A stretch of 64,000 nt of DNA from Halapricum desulfuricans (lineage in GTDB: Archaea; Halobacteriota; Halobacteria; Halobacteriales; Haloarculaceae): positions 806,001 to 870,000 of the forward strand of contig NZ_CP064787.1 in NCBI RefSeq assembly GCF_017094505.1, given 5' to 3'. Position numbers and translations under genes: made by a program. Shown one piece after another: positions 8,045 to 16,515 of the stretch; the stretch's first letter is position 1, and the number at the start of each line of letters is the position of its first letter. The notes under the pieces were generated by a model. That model worked only from the letters and a program-made list of their open reading frames with translations. It made no database searches and was not told the origin of the DNA.

Positions 8045-9673
8045 ATGGCGAACTCACGAGGCAACGGGAGCGACGAGTCGGACGGGCTGTTGAGCGGCGC
8101 GAAGGCGCGACTGGCCCGTTCGGTGCGGATCGTCACGGGCTCGTCGGTCGACGTCGAGGCGTATGATCCCGGCGAGCACGACCCGCTGGTGACCTTCGAC
8201 GGGCTTGCCGGCATGGACGAACTCGAGCGCTACTGGCTGAACGCCCCCTACGCGTTCGTCTCGATCAACTACGACCGCGGGGAAAACGAGCACCGCTATC
8301 ACGTCGTCGAGCCGACCCTGGACGAACTCGAACGGGAACTGCTCGAACGGCTGTTCGAGGACATCCGGACACCGCTGCTCTACCGTGACGACATTCAGGA
8401 CGATCCCGAGACGGCACTGATGGAGGAACTCCAGACCCGGCTGGAAGCCTACGGCGTCGTGATCGACCCTGAGACCTTCTACCGGCTGTTCTACTACCTC
8501 TACCGGCAGTTCCAGGGCTACGGTAAGATCGATCCGCTCATGCACGATCCGGCGATCGAGGACGTCTCCTGTGACGGGGTCGACCTGCCGATCTTCGCCT
8601 ACCACGAGGAGTACACGGACATCGAGACCAACGTCACCTTCGGCCGCCAGGAGCTCCGGAACTTCGTCGTCCAGCTCGCACAGCGCTCGGGCCGGCACAT
8701 CTCCGTGTCCGATCCGGTCGTCTCGACGACCCTGCCTGACGGGTCGCGGATCGAACTCGCACTCGGTGAAGAGGTCACGCCACGCGGGTCGGCGTTCACG
8801 ATCCGCAAGTACGCCGAGGAGCCGTTCACGCCGGTCGATCTGCTGGAGTTCGGGACGGTCGATCTTGACATGCTCGCCTTCCTGTGGCTGGCGATCGAGT
8901 CCAACAAGTCGCTGATCTTCGCGGGCGGGACCGCAGCCGGCAAGACGACGAGCATGAACGCGATGTCGATGTTCGTCCCGCCGCGATCGAAGGTGCTGAC
9001 GATCGAGGACACCCGGGAACTGTCGCTGTATCACGACAACTGGCTCTCCTCGGTGACGCGAGAGCGGTTCGACGAGGACGACATCACGATGTACGACCTG
9101 TTGCGGTCGGCGCTGCGCCACCGGCCCGAGTACATCATCGTCGGCGAGGTCCGCGGCCAGGAGGCGGTGACGCTCTTTCAGGCGATGAACACCGGCCACA
9201 CGACCTACTCGACGATGCACGCCGACTCGGTCCAGACGGTGATCAACCGGCTGGAAAACGAGCCGATCAACGTGCCACGCCCGATGGTCGCCAGCCTCGA
9301 CCTGCTCTGTGTGCAGGTCCTGACTCGCCACGACGACAGGCGCGTGCGCCGGATCGACACCGTCGCCGAGATCGAGGGCATCGACCAGCGGACCGGCGAA
9401 CTCGACTACTCGAACACGTTCGCCTGGGATGCCAGCGACGACAGCTTCCGGCGACGGAACTCCGACCTGCTCGAGGAGATTCAGGAGGACCGCGGCTGGA
9501 CCCGCTCGGAGCTGTTGAACGAACTCGACGACCGCCGCGCTGTGCTCTCGTATCTCTGGGAAGAGGGCGTGACCGACTACCGGCGTTTCACGGCGTGGGT
9601 CAACCGCTATTACGCCGACAAGGACGCCGTCATGGACGACATACAGGCGAGCGATATCACGACGACAGAGTGA
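8045..9673 (+). CDS. type II/IV secretion system ATPase, PilB/TadA-type pilus assembly motor
   Basis: A 542-residue secretion ATPase of the VirB11/PilB/FlaI superfamily. An N-terminal acidic domain (about 1-190) is followed by the helical IDPLMHDPAIEDVSCDG signature, the Walker A GGTAAGKTT near residue 295, TIEDTRELSL, the Walker B-like IIVGEVRGQEA near 365 and the His-box STMHADSVQTVINRLE. ATP hydrolysis powers assembly of type IV pilin-like filaments from the cytoplasmic side of the membrane. The following pilC-type gene begins one base after the stop, the usual archaeal pilB-pilC pair; no pilin gene is adjacent. Haloarchaea carry several such pairs (adhesion pili versus archaellum); archaellar partners flaJ/flaH are absent here, so a non-archaellar pilus is more likely. 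Confidence 0.93.
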   Translation: MANSRGNGSDESDGLLSGAKARLARSVRIVTGSSVDVEAYDPGEHDPLVTFDGLAGMDELERYWLNAPYAFVSINYDRGENEHRYHVVEPTLDELERELLERLFEDIRTPLLYRDDIQDDPETALMEELQTRLEAYGVVIDPETFYRLFYYLYRQFQGYGKIDPLMHDPAIEDVSCDGVDLPIFAYHEEYTDIETNVTFGRQELRNFVVQLAQRSGRHISVSDPVVSTTLPDGSRIELALGEEVTPRGSAFTIRKYAEEPFTPVDLLEFGTVDLDMLAFLWLAIESNKSLIFAGGTAAGKTTSMNAMSMFVPPRSKVLTIEDTRELSLYHDNWLSSVTRERFDEDDITMYDLLRSALRHRPEYIIVGEVRGQEAVTLFQAMNTGHTTYSTMHADSVQTVINRLENEPINVPRPMVASLDLLCVQVLTRHDDRRVRRIDTVAEIEGIDQRTGELDYSNTFAWDASDDSFRRRNSDLLEEIQEDRGWTRSELLNELDDRRAVLSYLWEEGVTDYRRFTAWVNRYYADKDAVMDDIQASDITTTE

Positions 9674-9674
9674 C

Positions 9675-12233
9675 ATGCAACCGATCCAACTGCTGCCGCT
9701 CGGGATCGTCACGGCCCTCGTCGGGCTGGTCTCGCTCGTGTTCGTCAGCAGCGGCGTGAGCGGCTTTCTCTCGCGGGTCTCGCGGCTGGCGTTCGACCGA
9801 TTCGTCGTCGACTCGGCGGAACGGAAGCGGTCGCTGGAGGCCGCACACGTCGATCAGACCTATCGGATCTACGCCACGCGGACGTATCTGTACGTGCTGG
9901 TCGCCGGGCTGGTCGGCGGGACTGTCGGCGTCTATCTCGTCGCCGGAACGCTCGTCGTGTTGCCGGCTGTGGCGGCCACGCTGGCCCAACTCCCCTCTGT
10001 CATGGGCGAGACGCTCGGCGATCCGAACCTCGTGATCGAGCTCTCGCCGCTGGCGCGGGACCTGCTGTACGCCGGCGGCGGGGTCGCCGTCGGGACGCTG
10101 GCCGCGACGCTCGCGTACGTCTTCCGCTGGCAGATCCCGCAGAGCGACGCCGAGGTCCGACGTCGCGGGATAAACGAGGCGCTCCCGCGGACGGTCGCGT
10201 TCATGTACGCCCTCTCGCGCGGCGGGACGACCTTCCCGACGGTGATGCGCACGCTGGGGGACAACGAGGAGATCTACGGCGACGCCGCCGCCGAGATCGA
10301 GGTCGGCGTCCGGCAGATGGACCTGTTCAACGTCGACGTGATCTCGGCGCTCAGGCGGATCGCGTATCGCACCCCGAGCGAGAAGTGGAAGACCTTCACG
10401 GAGAACCTCGCCAGCGTCCTCCAGAGCGGCCAGAGCCTGCCGACGTTCCTGCAGTCACAGTACGAACGCTACCAGGAGGAAGCCGAACAGCGCCAGAACG
10501 AAATCCTCGAACTGCTCGCGACGATCGCCGAGGCGTACGTGACGGTGCTGGTCGCGGGGATTCTGTTTCTGGTGACGATCCTGCTGGTGTTCGGGCTGAC
10601 GACGACCGATACGCTGCCGTTCATCAAGATGATCGCGTACCTGATCATCCCGCTGGCCAATGCCGGGTTCATGCTCTTTCTGATGCAGAAACTCGAACAG
10701 CTCGGGATCGCCCGCGAGAGCGGCGTCGCACAGCTCGAAGCCGACGACGAGAGCACGAGGGCTCCCGAGACGTCCAGCGCGGACAGGCCCCGGAGCAAGG
10801 CCGTCCCCGAGACGCCGACGGCGAGCGCCGACGGCGGCGCGAACGCCGCGGTCCGGTCGAACTTCGCACAGCTGCGGCTGTACGACCGTGCGAGCCGCCT
10901 CAAGGAGGTGCTCGCGGCCCCGTTACAGACGATCGTCTGGCACCCCACGCGCCTGCTGTACGTGACCGTCCCGCTCGCGCTGCTGTGGGTCGTGTTCCGA
11001 ATGCCCGACGTGCTGGCCGGATCCGGCGTCAGCGTTCGCGTTCTCGACGACGTGCTCATTCAGGCCGGGCTGTTCGTGCTCGGGACCTTCGCGGTCGTCA
11101 GGGAGATCTACAAGCGCCGGATCGATCGGATCGAGGCCGCCACGCCCGAGTTGCTCGAACGGCTCGCGAGCCTCAACGAGGCCGGGATGTCCGTCGTCGA
11201 GAGTCTCGATCGCGTTCGGGACAGCGATCTCGGGGCACTGAGCGACGAGGTCGATCGGATCTGGAGCGACGTGGAGATGGGCGCGAACGTCCAGGCGGCG
11301 CTGGTCCGGTTCGGACGGCGCGTCCGGACGACCTCGATCGCGCGCGTCGTGACGCTTCTGACCAACGCGATGCACGCCAGCGGCAAGATCGGTCCGGTCC
11401 TGCGGATCGCCGCCACCCAGTCACGCTCGGACCTGCGGATGCGACGCCGGCGACGCCAGCAGATGTTCACCTATCTCGTCGTCATCTACATCTCGTTTTT
11501 CGTCTTTCTCGTGATCATCATCGCCGTCCAGGAGGTGCTGATCCCGGCACTGCCCGAGTCGGTACAGACGCCCGAGGGGCCGAACCGGCTGGGGGTCAAC
11601 GCCGAGCAGTTCGCCCGACTGGGCGAGGTGGACAAGGCCGCCTACGCGCTCGTGTTCTTCCACACGGCGCTGGTTCAGGCGGTGTTCTCGGGGTTCATCG
11701 CCGGTCAGCTCGGTGAGGGGACGCTCAAAGACGGCGCGAAACACGCCGCGGGAATGCTCGCCATCGCGTACGTGGCGTTCCTGCTGCTGTCGTCGCCGGT
11801 CGCGTCGATCAACTTCGGGGCCCAGCCCGCGACGGACGGCGAGCAGGTCACAGTCGAGTCCATCTCGATGTCCGACGGCGGGTTCGTCGCCGTCTATCTG
11901 GACGACGAGAACCGCGAACTGCTCGGACGCACGGCGTATCTCCCGCCGGGAACCCACCGCGACGTCGTCGTCTCCCTCGACGATCCGCCCGACAGGACGG
12001 AACTCGAAGTCGTTGCGATCCCCTATCTGGACACCAACGACAACCAACGGTTCGACTATACCGGCAACGACACCGATCGCCCGTACCCGGCGGGCAGCTA
12101 TCAGGTGTCGGTCGAGGCGACGCTCACGAACCGGAACGCAACCGACGACGGCGCGGCGAATACACTTCAATCCCGTCGCCTCGCATCGCCTGCACGGACG
12201 GTCACGTCGGCGACCGGCGGCGTCCCCGGCTAG
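9675..12233 (+). CDS. type II secretion F-family platform protein, PilC/TadC-type, with extra exported C-terminal domain
   Basis: An 852-residue polytopic protein, partner of the ATPase that ends one base upstream. It contains two GspF/TadC modules: the first at about residues 165-345 (EALPRTVAFMYALSRGG ... LVAGILFLVTILLVFGL ... LIIPLANAGFMLFLMQKL) and the second at about 475-720 (ATPELLERLASLNEAGMS ... YLVVIYISFFVFLVIIIAV). The N-terminus holds two further membrane helices. After the last helix (about residue 710) there are roughly 135 residues with an N-rich, strand-like pattern (MSDGGFVAVYLDDENRELLG ... YLDTNDNQRFDYTGNDTDR) that should lie outside the membrane. The inner-membrane platform recruits pilin and the ATPase. 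The double module is normal in archaea; the long exterior tail is noteworthy. Confidence 0.88.
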   Translation: MQPIQLLPLGIVTALVGLVSLVFVSSGVSGFLSRVSRLAFDRFVVDSAERKRSLEAAHVDQTYRIYATRTYLYVLVAGLVGGTVGVYLVAGTLVVLPAVAATLAQLPSVMGETLGDPNLVIELSPLARDLLYAGGGVAVGTLAATLAYVFRWQIPQSDAEVRRRGINEALPRTVAFMYALSRGGTTFPTVMRTLGDNEEIYGDAAAEIEVGVRQMDLFNVDVISALRRIAYRTPSEKWKTFTENLASVLQSGQSLPTFLQSQYERYQEEAEQRQNEILELLATIAEAYVTVLVAGILFLVTILLVFGLTTTDTLPFIKMIAYLIIPLANAGFMLFLMQKLEQLGIARESGVAQLEADDESTRAPETSSADRPRSKAVPETPTASADGGANAAVRSNFAQLRLYDRASRLKEVLAAPLQTIVWHPTRLLYVTVPLALLWVVFRMPDVLAGSGVSVRVLDDVLIQAGLFVLGTFAVVREIYKRRIDRIEAATPELLERLASLNEAGMSVVESLDRVRDSDLGALSDEVDRIWSDVEMGANVQAALVRFGRRVRTTSIARVVTLLTNAMHASGKIGPVLRIAATQSRSDLRMRRRRRQQMFTYLVVIYISFFVFLVIIIAVQEVLIPALPESVQTPEGPNRLGVNAEQFARLGEVDKAAYALVFFHTALVQAVFSGFIAGQLGEGTLKDGAKHAAGMLAIAYVAFLLLSSPVASINFGAQPATDGEQVTVESISMSDGGFVAVYLDDENRELLGRTAYLPPGTHRDVVVSLDDPPDRTELEVVAIPYLDTNDNQRFDYTGNDTDRPYPAGSYQVSVEATLTNRNATDDGAANTLQSRRLASPARTVTSATGGVPG

Positions 12234-12296
12234 TGTCACGACTACGTCGTTCGCGTCCCGACAGTATTAGGTGCCCGAGCGGGCAACTCGCGGGCG

Positions 12297-13946
12297 ATGG
12301 ACTTCGCCGCGTTCGCCGACCGGGCAGCAGCGATCGAAGCCGAAAGCGCCGACACGGCGATCACCGAACGCGTCGGCGAACTGCTGGCCGACGCCGACTC
12401 CGAGTTGCCGATAGTCGTCCGCTTCCTGCAGGGCCGGGTGTTCCCGGCTCACGACTCCCGAACGCTCGACATCGGGCCCGCGCTGTGCTACGAGGCGATC
12501 GCCCGGGCGGCCGGGCGGAACGTCACCGCCGAGGACGTCGAATCGAGACTCGCTGACCGCGGCGAGATCGGGGCCGTCGCGGCCAGCTACGACTTCGGCG
12601 GCCAGCAGGGGCTGGGGGCGTTCACCGGCGGCGACGACGGCGGGCTGACCGTCGCCGAAGTGGACGAGGACCTCCGCGCGGTCGCCGCCGCGACGGGCGA
12701 CGGTAGCCGGGACACCAAGCGCGATCTCCTGTTCGGACTGTTCAACCGCTCGAGCCCCGAAGAGGCGCGCTATCTCGCCCGGCTCGTCCTCGGTGAGATG
12801 CGGATCGGCGTCGGCGGCGGGACGGTCCGGGACGCCATCGCCGGGGCCTTCGACCTGTCGGTCGAGGCGGTCGAACGGGCGCTACAGGTCACCAACGACT
12901 ACGGGCTCGTGGCCGACATCGCACGCGATGACGGCGTCGACGGGCTCGGAGAACTCCGTCTCGAGATCGGCCGGCCCGTCCAGGCGATGCTCGCACAGAC
13001 CGGGACAGTCACCGGCGCGCTGGAGGACTGGGGGACGGCCGCGGTCGAAGTCAAATACGACGGGGCGCGCGTCCAGGTACACTACGACGGCGAGAGCGTC
13101 CGGCTGTTCTCGCGCAACATGGAGGAAGTGACCGACCCGCTTCCGGAAGTCGTCGCCTTCCTCGAACGCGAACTGGACGCTCCGGCGATCCTCGACGGCG
13201 AGGTCGTCGCGGTCGACGAGGACGGCGACCCGCTCCCCTTTCAAGAGGTGCTGCGGCGCTTCCGGCGGAAACACGACGTCGCCAGGGCCCGCGAGGACGT
13301 CACGGTCCGACTCCGGGCGTTCGACTGCCTGCACGCAGATGGGGAGGACCTGCTCGACGCACCGCTTCGGGACCGCCGGGATCGGCTCGAAACGGTGCTC
13401 GGGTCGGGAGTCTCAGAGTGGTGGCTCGCTGACGACGCAGAAGCGATCGCCGACATCGAGGCGACCGCGCTCGAAGAAGGTCACGAGGGGATCATGCTCA
13501 AAGACCCCGAATCGACGTATTCGCCGGGCCGTCGGGGCAAACACTGGCGAAAGCGCAAACCCGACGTAGAGACGCTCGATCTGGTCGTGACAGGTGCGGA
13601 GTGGGGCGAAGGTCGCCGCGCGGAACTGCTCGGCACGTTCGAGGTCTCGGTTCGCACGCCCGACGTCTACGCGCCGGTCGGCAACGTGGCGACAGGGATC
13701 ACCGACGAGCGGCTCGAAGCGCTGACCGAGCGCCTCGAACCCTACATTCGGAGCGAAACCGGCGTCGCAGTCGATCTCGAGCCCGCGGTCGTCTTCGAGG
13801 TCGGCTACGAGGAGTTGCAGGCCTCGAACACCTACGACTCGGGCTACGCGCTGCGGTTCCCCCGGTTTCTCGGCGTCCGCGAGGACAAAGCCCCCGAGGA
13901 CGCCGACACGCTCGATCGCGTCCGGCGACTCGCCGACGCGCAGTAG
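12297..13946 (+). CDS. lig: ATP-dependent DNA ligase
   Basis: The 549-residue product matches archaeal/eukaryal ATP-dependent DNA ligases (about 550-600 aa). An N-terminal DNA-binding domain precedes the adenylation domain with motif I EVKYDGARVQVH (adenylated lysine near residue 253), LFSRNMEEVTDPLPE (III), LDGEVVAVDEDG, EGIMLKDPESTYSPG (IV) and the lysine motif V KHWRKRKPDV, then an OB-fold. It seals nicks in duplex DNA during replication and repair. A TATTAGG box lies about 27 bp upstream, consistent with a leaderless mRNA. The gene is single and strongly conserved; it is followed 55 bp later by a separate hydrolase gene. Confidence 0.95.
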   Translation: MDFAAFADRAAAIEAESADTAITERVGELLADADSELPIVVRFLQGRVFPAHDSRTLDIGPALCYEAIARAAGRNVTAEDVESRLADRGEIGAVAASYDFGGQQGLGAFTGGDDGGLTVAEVDEDLRAVAAATGDGSRDTKRDLLFGLFNRSSPEEARYLARLVLGEMRIGVGGGTVRDAIAGAFDLSVEAVERALQVTNDYGLVADIARDDGVDGLGELRLEIGRPVQAMLAQTGTVTGALEDWGTAAVEVKYDGARVQVHYDGESVRLFSRNMEEVTDPLPEVVAFLERELDAPAILDGEVVAVDEDGDPLPFQEVLRRFRRKHDVARAREDVTVRLRAFDCLHADGEDLLDAPLRDRRDRLETVLGSGVSEWWLADDAEAIADIEATALEEGHEGIMLKDPESTYSPGRRGKHWRKRKPDVETLDLVVTGAEWGEGRRAELLGTFEVSVRTPDVYAPVGNVATGITDERLEALTERLEPYIRSETGVAVDLEPAVVFEVGYEELQASNTYDSGYALRFPRFLGVREDKAPEDADTLDRVRRLADAQ

Positions 13947-14001
13947 CGTGTCGGGACGGCCCCAGCGCGGGACTTTTGCTGATTCCGACGTATCTGGACA
14001 C

Positions 14002-14748
14002 ATGCCAGTCACCCACGACGGACTCACCATCGAGTGGCTCGGGTACGCGACGGTACGGCTCGAAGCGGCTGACGGGACGGTCGTCTATCTCGATCCCGGT
14101 CGCTACGGCGTGCTCACCGGCGACTGGGAGCCGGACACGCCGGGCGTGTCTCATCCGCCGAGCCGCGACTACCGGCCCGAGGACGGCGATGTCGTCTGTG
14201 TCACGCACGTCCATCACTATGATCCGGACGGGATCGACCGGGTCGCGGACGAGGACGCCACGGTCATCGCCTTCGAGGGGATGGACGTTCGGGGCTCGCG
14301 GCGCGATCTCCCGCGGCTGGCCGAGCTCGAGTACGAGGTTCGGACAGTCGACGCCGAGTCCGATCTCGTCGTGGCTGGCGTGCCGATCTGGACGCTCCCG
14401 GCCTACAACGAACCGGACGGCCCACACACCCGCCCCGACGGCTCGCCGTTCCATCCGGAGGGGCGGGGCTGTGGCTTCCTGCTCTCGATCGACGGGACTC
14501 GCGTCTGCTGGCCCGGCGACACCGACGTGCTCGACGGCCACGCCGCGCTCGAGGTCGACGTGTTCCTCCCGCCGATCGGCGGGGCGTTCACGATGGATCG
14601 CTCCGAGGCCGCGGCGCTCGCCGTCGAGCTGGACCCCGAGCTGGTCGTCCCGATCCACTACAACACCTTCGCAGCGCTTGAAACCGATCCCGAGGCGTTC
14701 GCGTCCGAACTAGCGGCCGCCGACGTGTCGGTCGCGCTCGACGCCTAA
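14002..14748 (+). CDS. metallo-beta-lactamase-fold hydrolase (UlaG-like)
   Basis: A 248-residue protein with the MBL-fold layout of the UlaG-like branch: an N-terminal TIEWLGYATVRLEAADG, a metal-binding region VCVTHVHHYDPDG (His-x-His-His-x-Asp), CWPGDTDVL contributing a metal ligand Asp, and the late histidine in VVPIHYNTF. These proteins hydrolyse ester or phosphodiester bonds with one or two metal ions, but the substrate is not predictable. The frame extends 18 codons further upstream without any conserved feature; the ATG at 14002 begins just before the first beta strand. A second, related MBL gene lies at 62093. The context (after lig, before a convergent DUF309 gene) gives no functional clue. 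Confidence 0.8.
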   Translation: MPVTHDGLTIEWLGYATVRLEAADGTVVYLDPGRYGVLTGDWEPDTPGVSHPPSRDYRPEDGDVVCVTHVHHYDPDGIDRVADEDATVIAFEGMDVRGSRRDLPRLAELEYEVRTVDAESDLVVAGVPIWTLPAYNEPDGPHTRPDGSPFHPEGRGCGFLLSIDGTRVCWPGDTDVLDGHAALEVDVFLPPIGGAFTMDRSEAAALAVELDPELVVPIHYNTFAALETDPEAFASELAAADVSVALDA

Positions 14749-14765
14749 GTGACCGGCGCGGGCGA

Positions 14766-15488
14766 CTAGAACAGTCCGGCGACGTCGTTCTCGCGGCCCG
14801 CACGACGCTGGACGTGTTCGCCGAGCCGCTGTGCGATGATATCCCGGTGGTCAGCCTGCTCGACGCCGGTATCGCTCGCACCGTCCGAGGGCTCCCTGCG
14901 GTCGTCCTTGCGGCTCGCGGGTCGTTCCTCCCCGCTCGCTCTATCCGAGGACTCCCTGCGGTCGTCCTCGCGTACAAAATCGAACAGCAACGCCACAAAC
15001 GGGCTCGTCTCGTAGCCGCTCTCGACGTCGCTGCGGGCGTACTCGGCGGCCCGCTCGAAGGCGTCCTCGTCGTATCCCCACTCCTCGGCGAGCACCGTCG
15101 CCGCGACGGCGGTCGCCTCGAAGCCGAGCGCCTCGAACTTGAGCGCTCGACCCTCGTGTTCGATCGCCGGCGGCGACTCGCGGCCGACTCGCTCGGGCTC
15201 CCGTTCGAGCGCACGGAGATGCAACCGGACCGACCGCAGATCCACGCCTCGATACCGCCTTCCGAGCCCCTCGAGATAGGTCTGTGCCTTCCTCGCAAGC
15301 TTCCGTGTCCCGATCCAGTTGCCGGTCGTCGTGTGATAGGCTGCGGCCGTGAACTGGATCAACCCCTGCAGGAAGTCCTTGTCCGGGCCCGCCGACAACG
15401 TCAGCCAGTGTTCCTCCCAAGCGTCGTGGGCGGCGTGGTAGTACCCCTCGTTGTAAATCGCGATCCCGGCCCGGAGGTGTGCGTCCAT
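14766..15488 (-). CDS. DUF309 domain protein with charged repeat tail
   Basis: Residues 1-130 of this 240-residue protein form a DUF309 domain, an all-helical domain with the signature GYYHAAHDAWEEHW and FLQGLIQFTAAAYHTTTGN; the family is widespread in archaea, bacteria and plastids and its function is unknown. The C-terminal part is low complexity and contains a duplicated charged unit (EDDRRESSDRASGEER, KDDRREPSDGASDTGV), a duplication also visible in the DNA at about 14888-14962. The last residues (HVQRRAGRENDVAGLF) are basic then hydrophobic. The gene is convergent with the MBL hydrolase, their stops only 18 bp apart. Confidence 0.85.
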   Translation of the reverse strand: MDAHLRAGIAIYNEGYYHAAHDAWEEHWLTLSAGPDKDFLQGLIQFTAAAYHTTTGNWIGTRKLARKAQTYLEGLGRRYRGVDLRSVRLHLRALEREPERVGRESPPAIEHEGRALKFEALGFEATAVAATVLAEEWGYDEDAFERAAEYARSDVESGYETSPFVALLFDFVREDDRRESSDRASGEERPASRKDDRREPSDGASDTGVEQADHRDIIAQRLGEHVQRRAGRENDVAGLF

Positions 15489-15552
15489 GTACCCGCGTTT
15501 GGGTTCGACGCCAATGGCGCTTTCGCGCCCGGGACTCGTGCGCCCAGCAGTA

Positions 15553-15780
15553 TCACCAGAAGATGAGGACCTCTTCGTCGGCCGGTTTGGCGATCATCTC
15601 GAGCACGCGCGTCTCGTAGAAGTCACGGCTGTTGGCCGCGCGGACGAGCAGCGCGGTATCGGCACCGCTGCCGGTCCCGCCGATCGAGAGGACGTGGTCA
15701 CCGCTGTCGACGAGCCCGACGTCACAGGCCATGGTCGGACACTCGACGGCACGTCCCCCGGCCGAACAGTCGTAGCGTGT
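15553..15780 (-). pseudogene. remnant of a pyruvate-kinase-C-domain-like protein (N-terminus lost)
   Basis: About 75 codons read like the C-terminal end of the stand-alone pyruvate kinase alpha/beta (PK_C) domain family: AVECPTMACDVGLVDSGD, then LSIGGTGSGADTALLV and ANSRDFYETRVLEMIAKP. Intact members run about 180-190 residues and have a preceding half with a nucleotide/phosphate-binding fold that is missing here. Upstream (higher coordinates) the homology stops near 15780 and the sequence passes directly into the tRNA-Arg tail repeats, so the 5' half was probably deleted or replaced. An ATG at 15732 could still start a 59-residue fragment. The family match is from the residue pattern; a database alignment would be decisive. 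Confidence 0.6.
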
Positions 15781-15827
15781 CCGCGACGACCTTGAGCCCG
15801 GAGCGGCCGTTGCGCTCGCGGTTTTGC

Positions 15828-15916
15828 GTCGACAGAAACGTCCGGACGGAGTCCTGCGCGAGTGCAGGGCACGTCGGACGTGAACGAAGTGAGCGTCCGG
15901 ACGGAGATTTGAACTC
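15828..15916. repeat. tRNA-Arg tail repeat, copy A
   Basis: An 89-bp segment that is repeated at 16015-16112. It starts GTCGACAGAAACGTCCGGA and ends with the 22-nt tRNA 3' end (T-arm plus acceptor strand) found in the real tRNA-Arg at 16091-16112. Copy B carries a 9-bp insertion relative to copy A; otherwise they match almost base for base. Confidence 0.85.
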
Positions 15917-15966
15917 GCCGAGAAATGCTCGCTTCGCTGTGCCTTTCTCGTCTGCTCAAATCTCCT
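15903..15966. repeat. long hairpin built from inverted tRNA T-arm copies
   Basis: GGAGATTTGA at the left end pairs with TCAAATCTCC at the right end (10 bp), and inside it CGAGAAA pairs with TTTCTCG (7 bp). The left arm is the tRNA-Arg T-arm on the minus strand; the right arm is its inverted copy. Confidence 0.7.
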
Positions 15967-16014
15967 CGCAGAGTTTCGTCGACGCGGTCGTCTCGCTGTC
16001 GCTCGGCGAGTTGT

Positions 16015-16112
16015 GTCGACAGAAACGTCCGGACGGAGTCCTGCGCGAGCGTGGTGAGTGCAGGGCACGTCGGACGTGAACGAAGTGAGCGTCCGGACGG
16101 AGATTTGAACTC
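16015..16112. repeat. tRNA-Arg tail repeat, copy B (overlaps the tRNA 3' end)
   Basis: Second copy of the 89-98 bp repeat, running into the authentic tRNA-Arg gene. The acceptor string GTCCGGACGGAG occurs four times in the region, at 15840, 15895, 16027 and 16091. Confidence 0.85.
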
Positions 16113-16162
16113 CGGTCCCTGGCTCCGCAAGCCAAGAGGATAGTCCACTACCCTATCCGGAC
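16091..16162 (-). tRNA. tRNA-Arg (anticodon GCG)
   Basis: Read on the minus strand, a complete cloverleaf: acceptor GTCCGGA pairs with TCCGGAC; D-arm region GGGTAGTGGACTATC; anticodon stem TTGGC/GCCAG around the loop TTGCGGA, anticodon GCG decoding CGC arginine; T-arm CGGAG-TTCAAAT-CTCCG. No CCA is encoded and no intron is apparent. A TATA-like CCTTTACTT lies 25-32 bp upstream. The 3' end is copied in the repeats that follow. Confidence 0.93.
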
Positions 16163-16185
16163 TCACCTATCCGTACTCCGGTGGC

Positions 16186-16194
16186 AAGTAAAGG
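16186..16194 (-). promoter_or_regulatory. TATA-like box of tRNA-Arg
   Basis: CCTTTACTT on the minus strand, centred about 28 bp before the tRNA 5' end. Confidence 0.45.
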
Positions 16195-16252
16195 GGTTAC
16201 GGTTCGGGTACCTCCGCGGGACAGTGTGACAGCGGGTACATGGAATCCGTTC

Positions 16253-16326
16253 ATAGTGACCGTTGTACGGCTATTCCGGGTCGACCGGGTGTGGTCGTAT
16301 CGGCCAATCGTTACAACGGCCATTAT
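16253..16326. repeat. dispersed palindromic element, copy 1
   Basis: Imperfect palindrome with ends ATAGTGACCGTTGTAC and TTACAACGGCCATTAT. The interior CCGGGTCGACCG and the right half CCAATCGTTACAAC match the other family members at 16516-16600, 20759-20840 and 25324-25400. Non-coding; between tRNA-Arg and tRNA-Asp. Confidence 0.6.
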
Positions 16327-16515
16327 CATATCCACCAGTGGGTAGTTTTATTGTGTATCCGAGAGCTACAGATGAATGGGGTAGAGGGGAAGAGACGATG
16401 TGCCTCTGACAGATCTCTCTTCCCCTTTATGCCGATCTTGCAATCGGCGAGTGACCTGTTGTCTCGCGGGAACCTGAGTCTTCCGGTCCGGCTCTGACAG
16501 CACTGTCCATCACTG

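Noticed and set aside
8054-9712. 552-codon open frame on the - strand
   Set aside because: Antisense shadow of the pilB-type ATPase with no recognisable domain.
15552-16162. Integrated element using tRNA-Arg as attachment site
   Set aside because: Direct copies of the tRNA 3' end resemble att sites, but the DNA between them is about 100-190 bp, carries an inverted T-arm and encodes no integrase or cargo.
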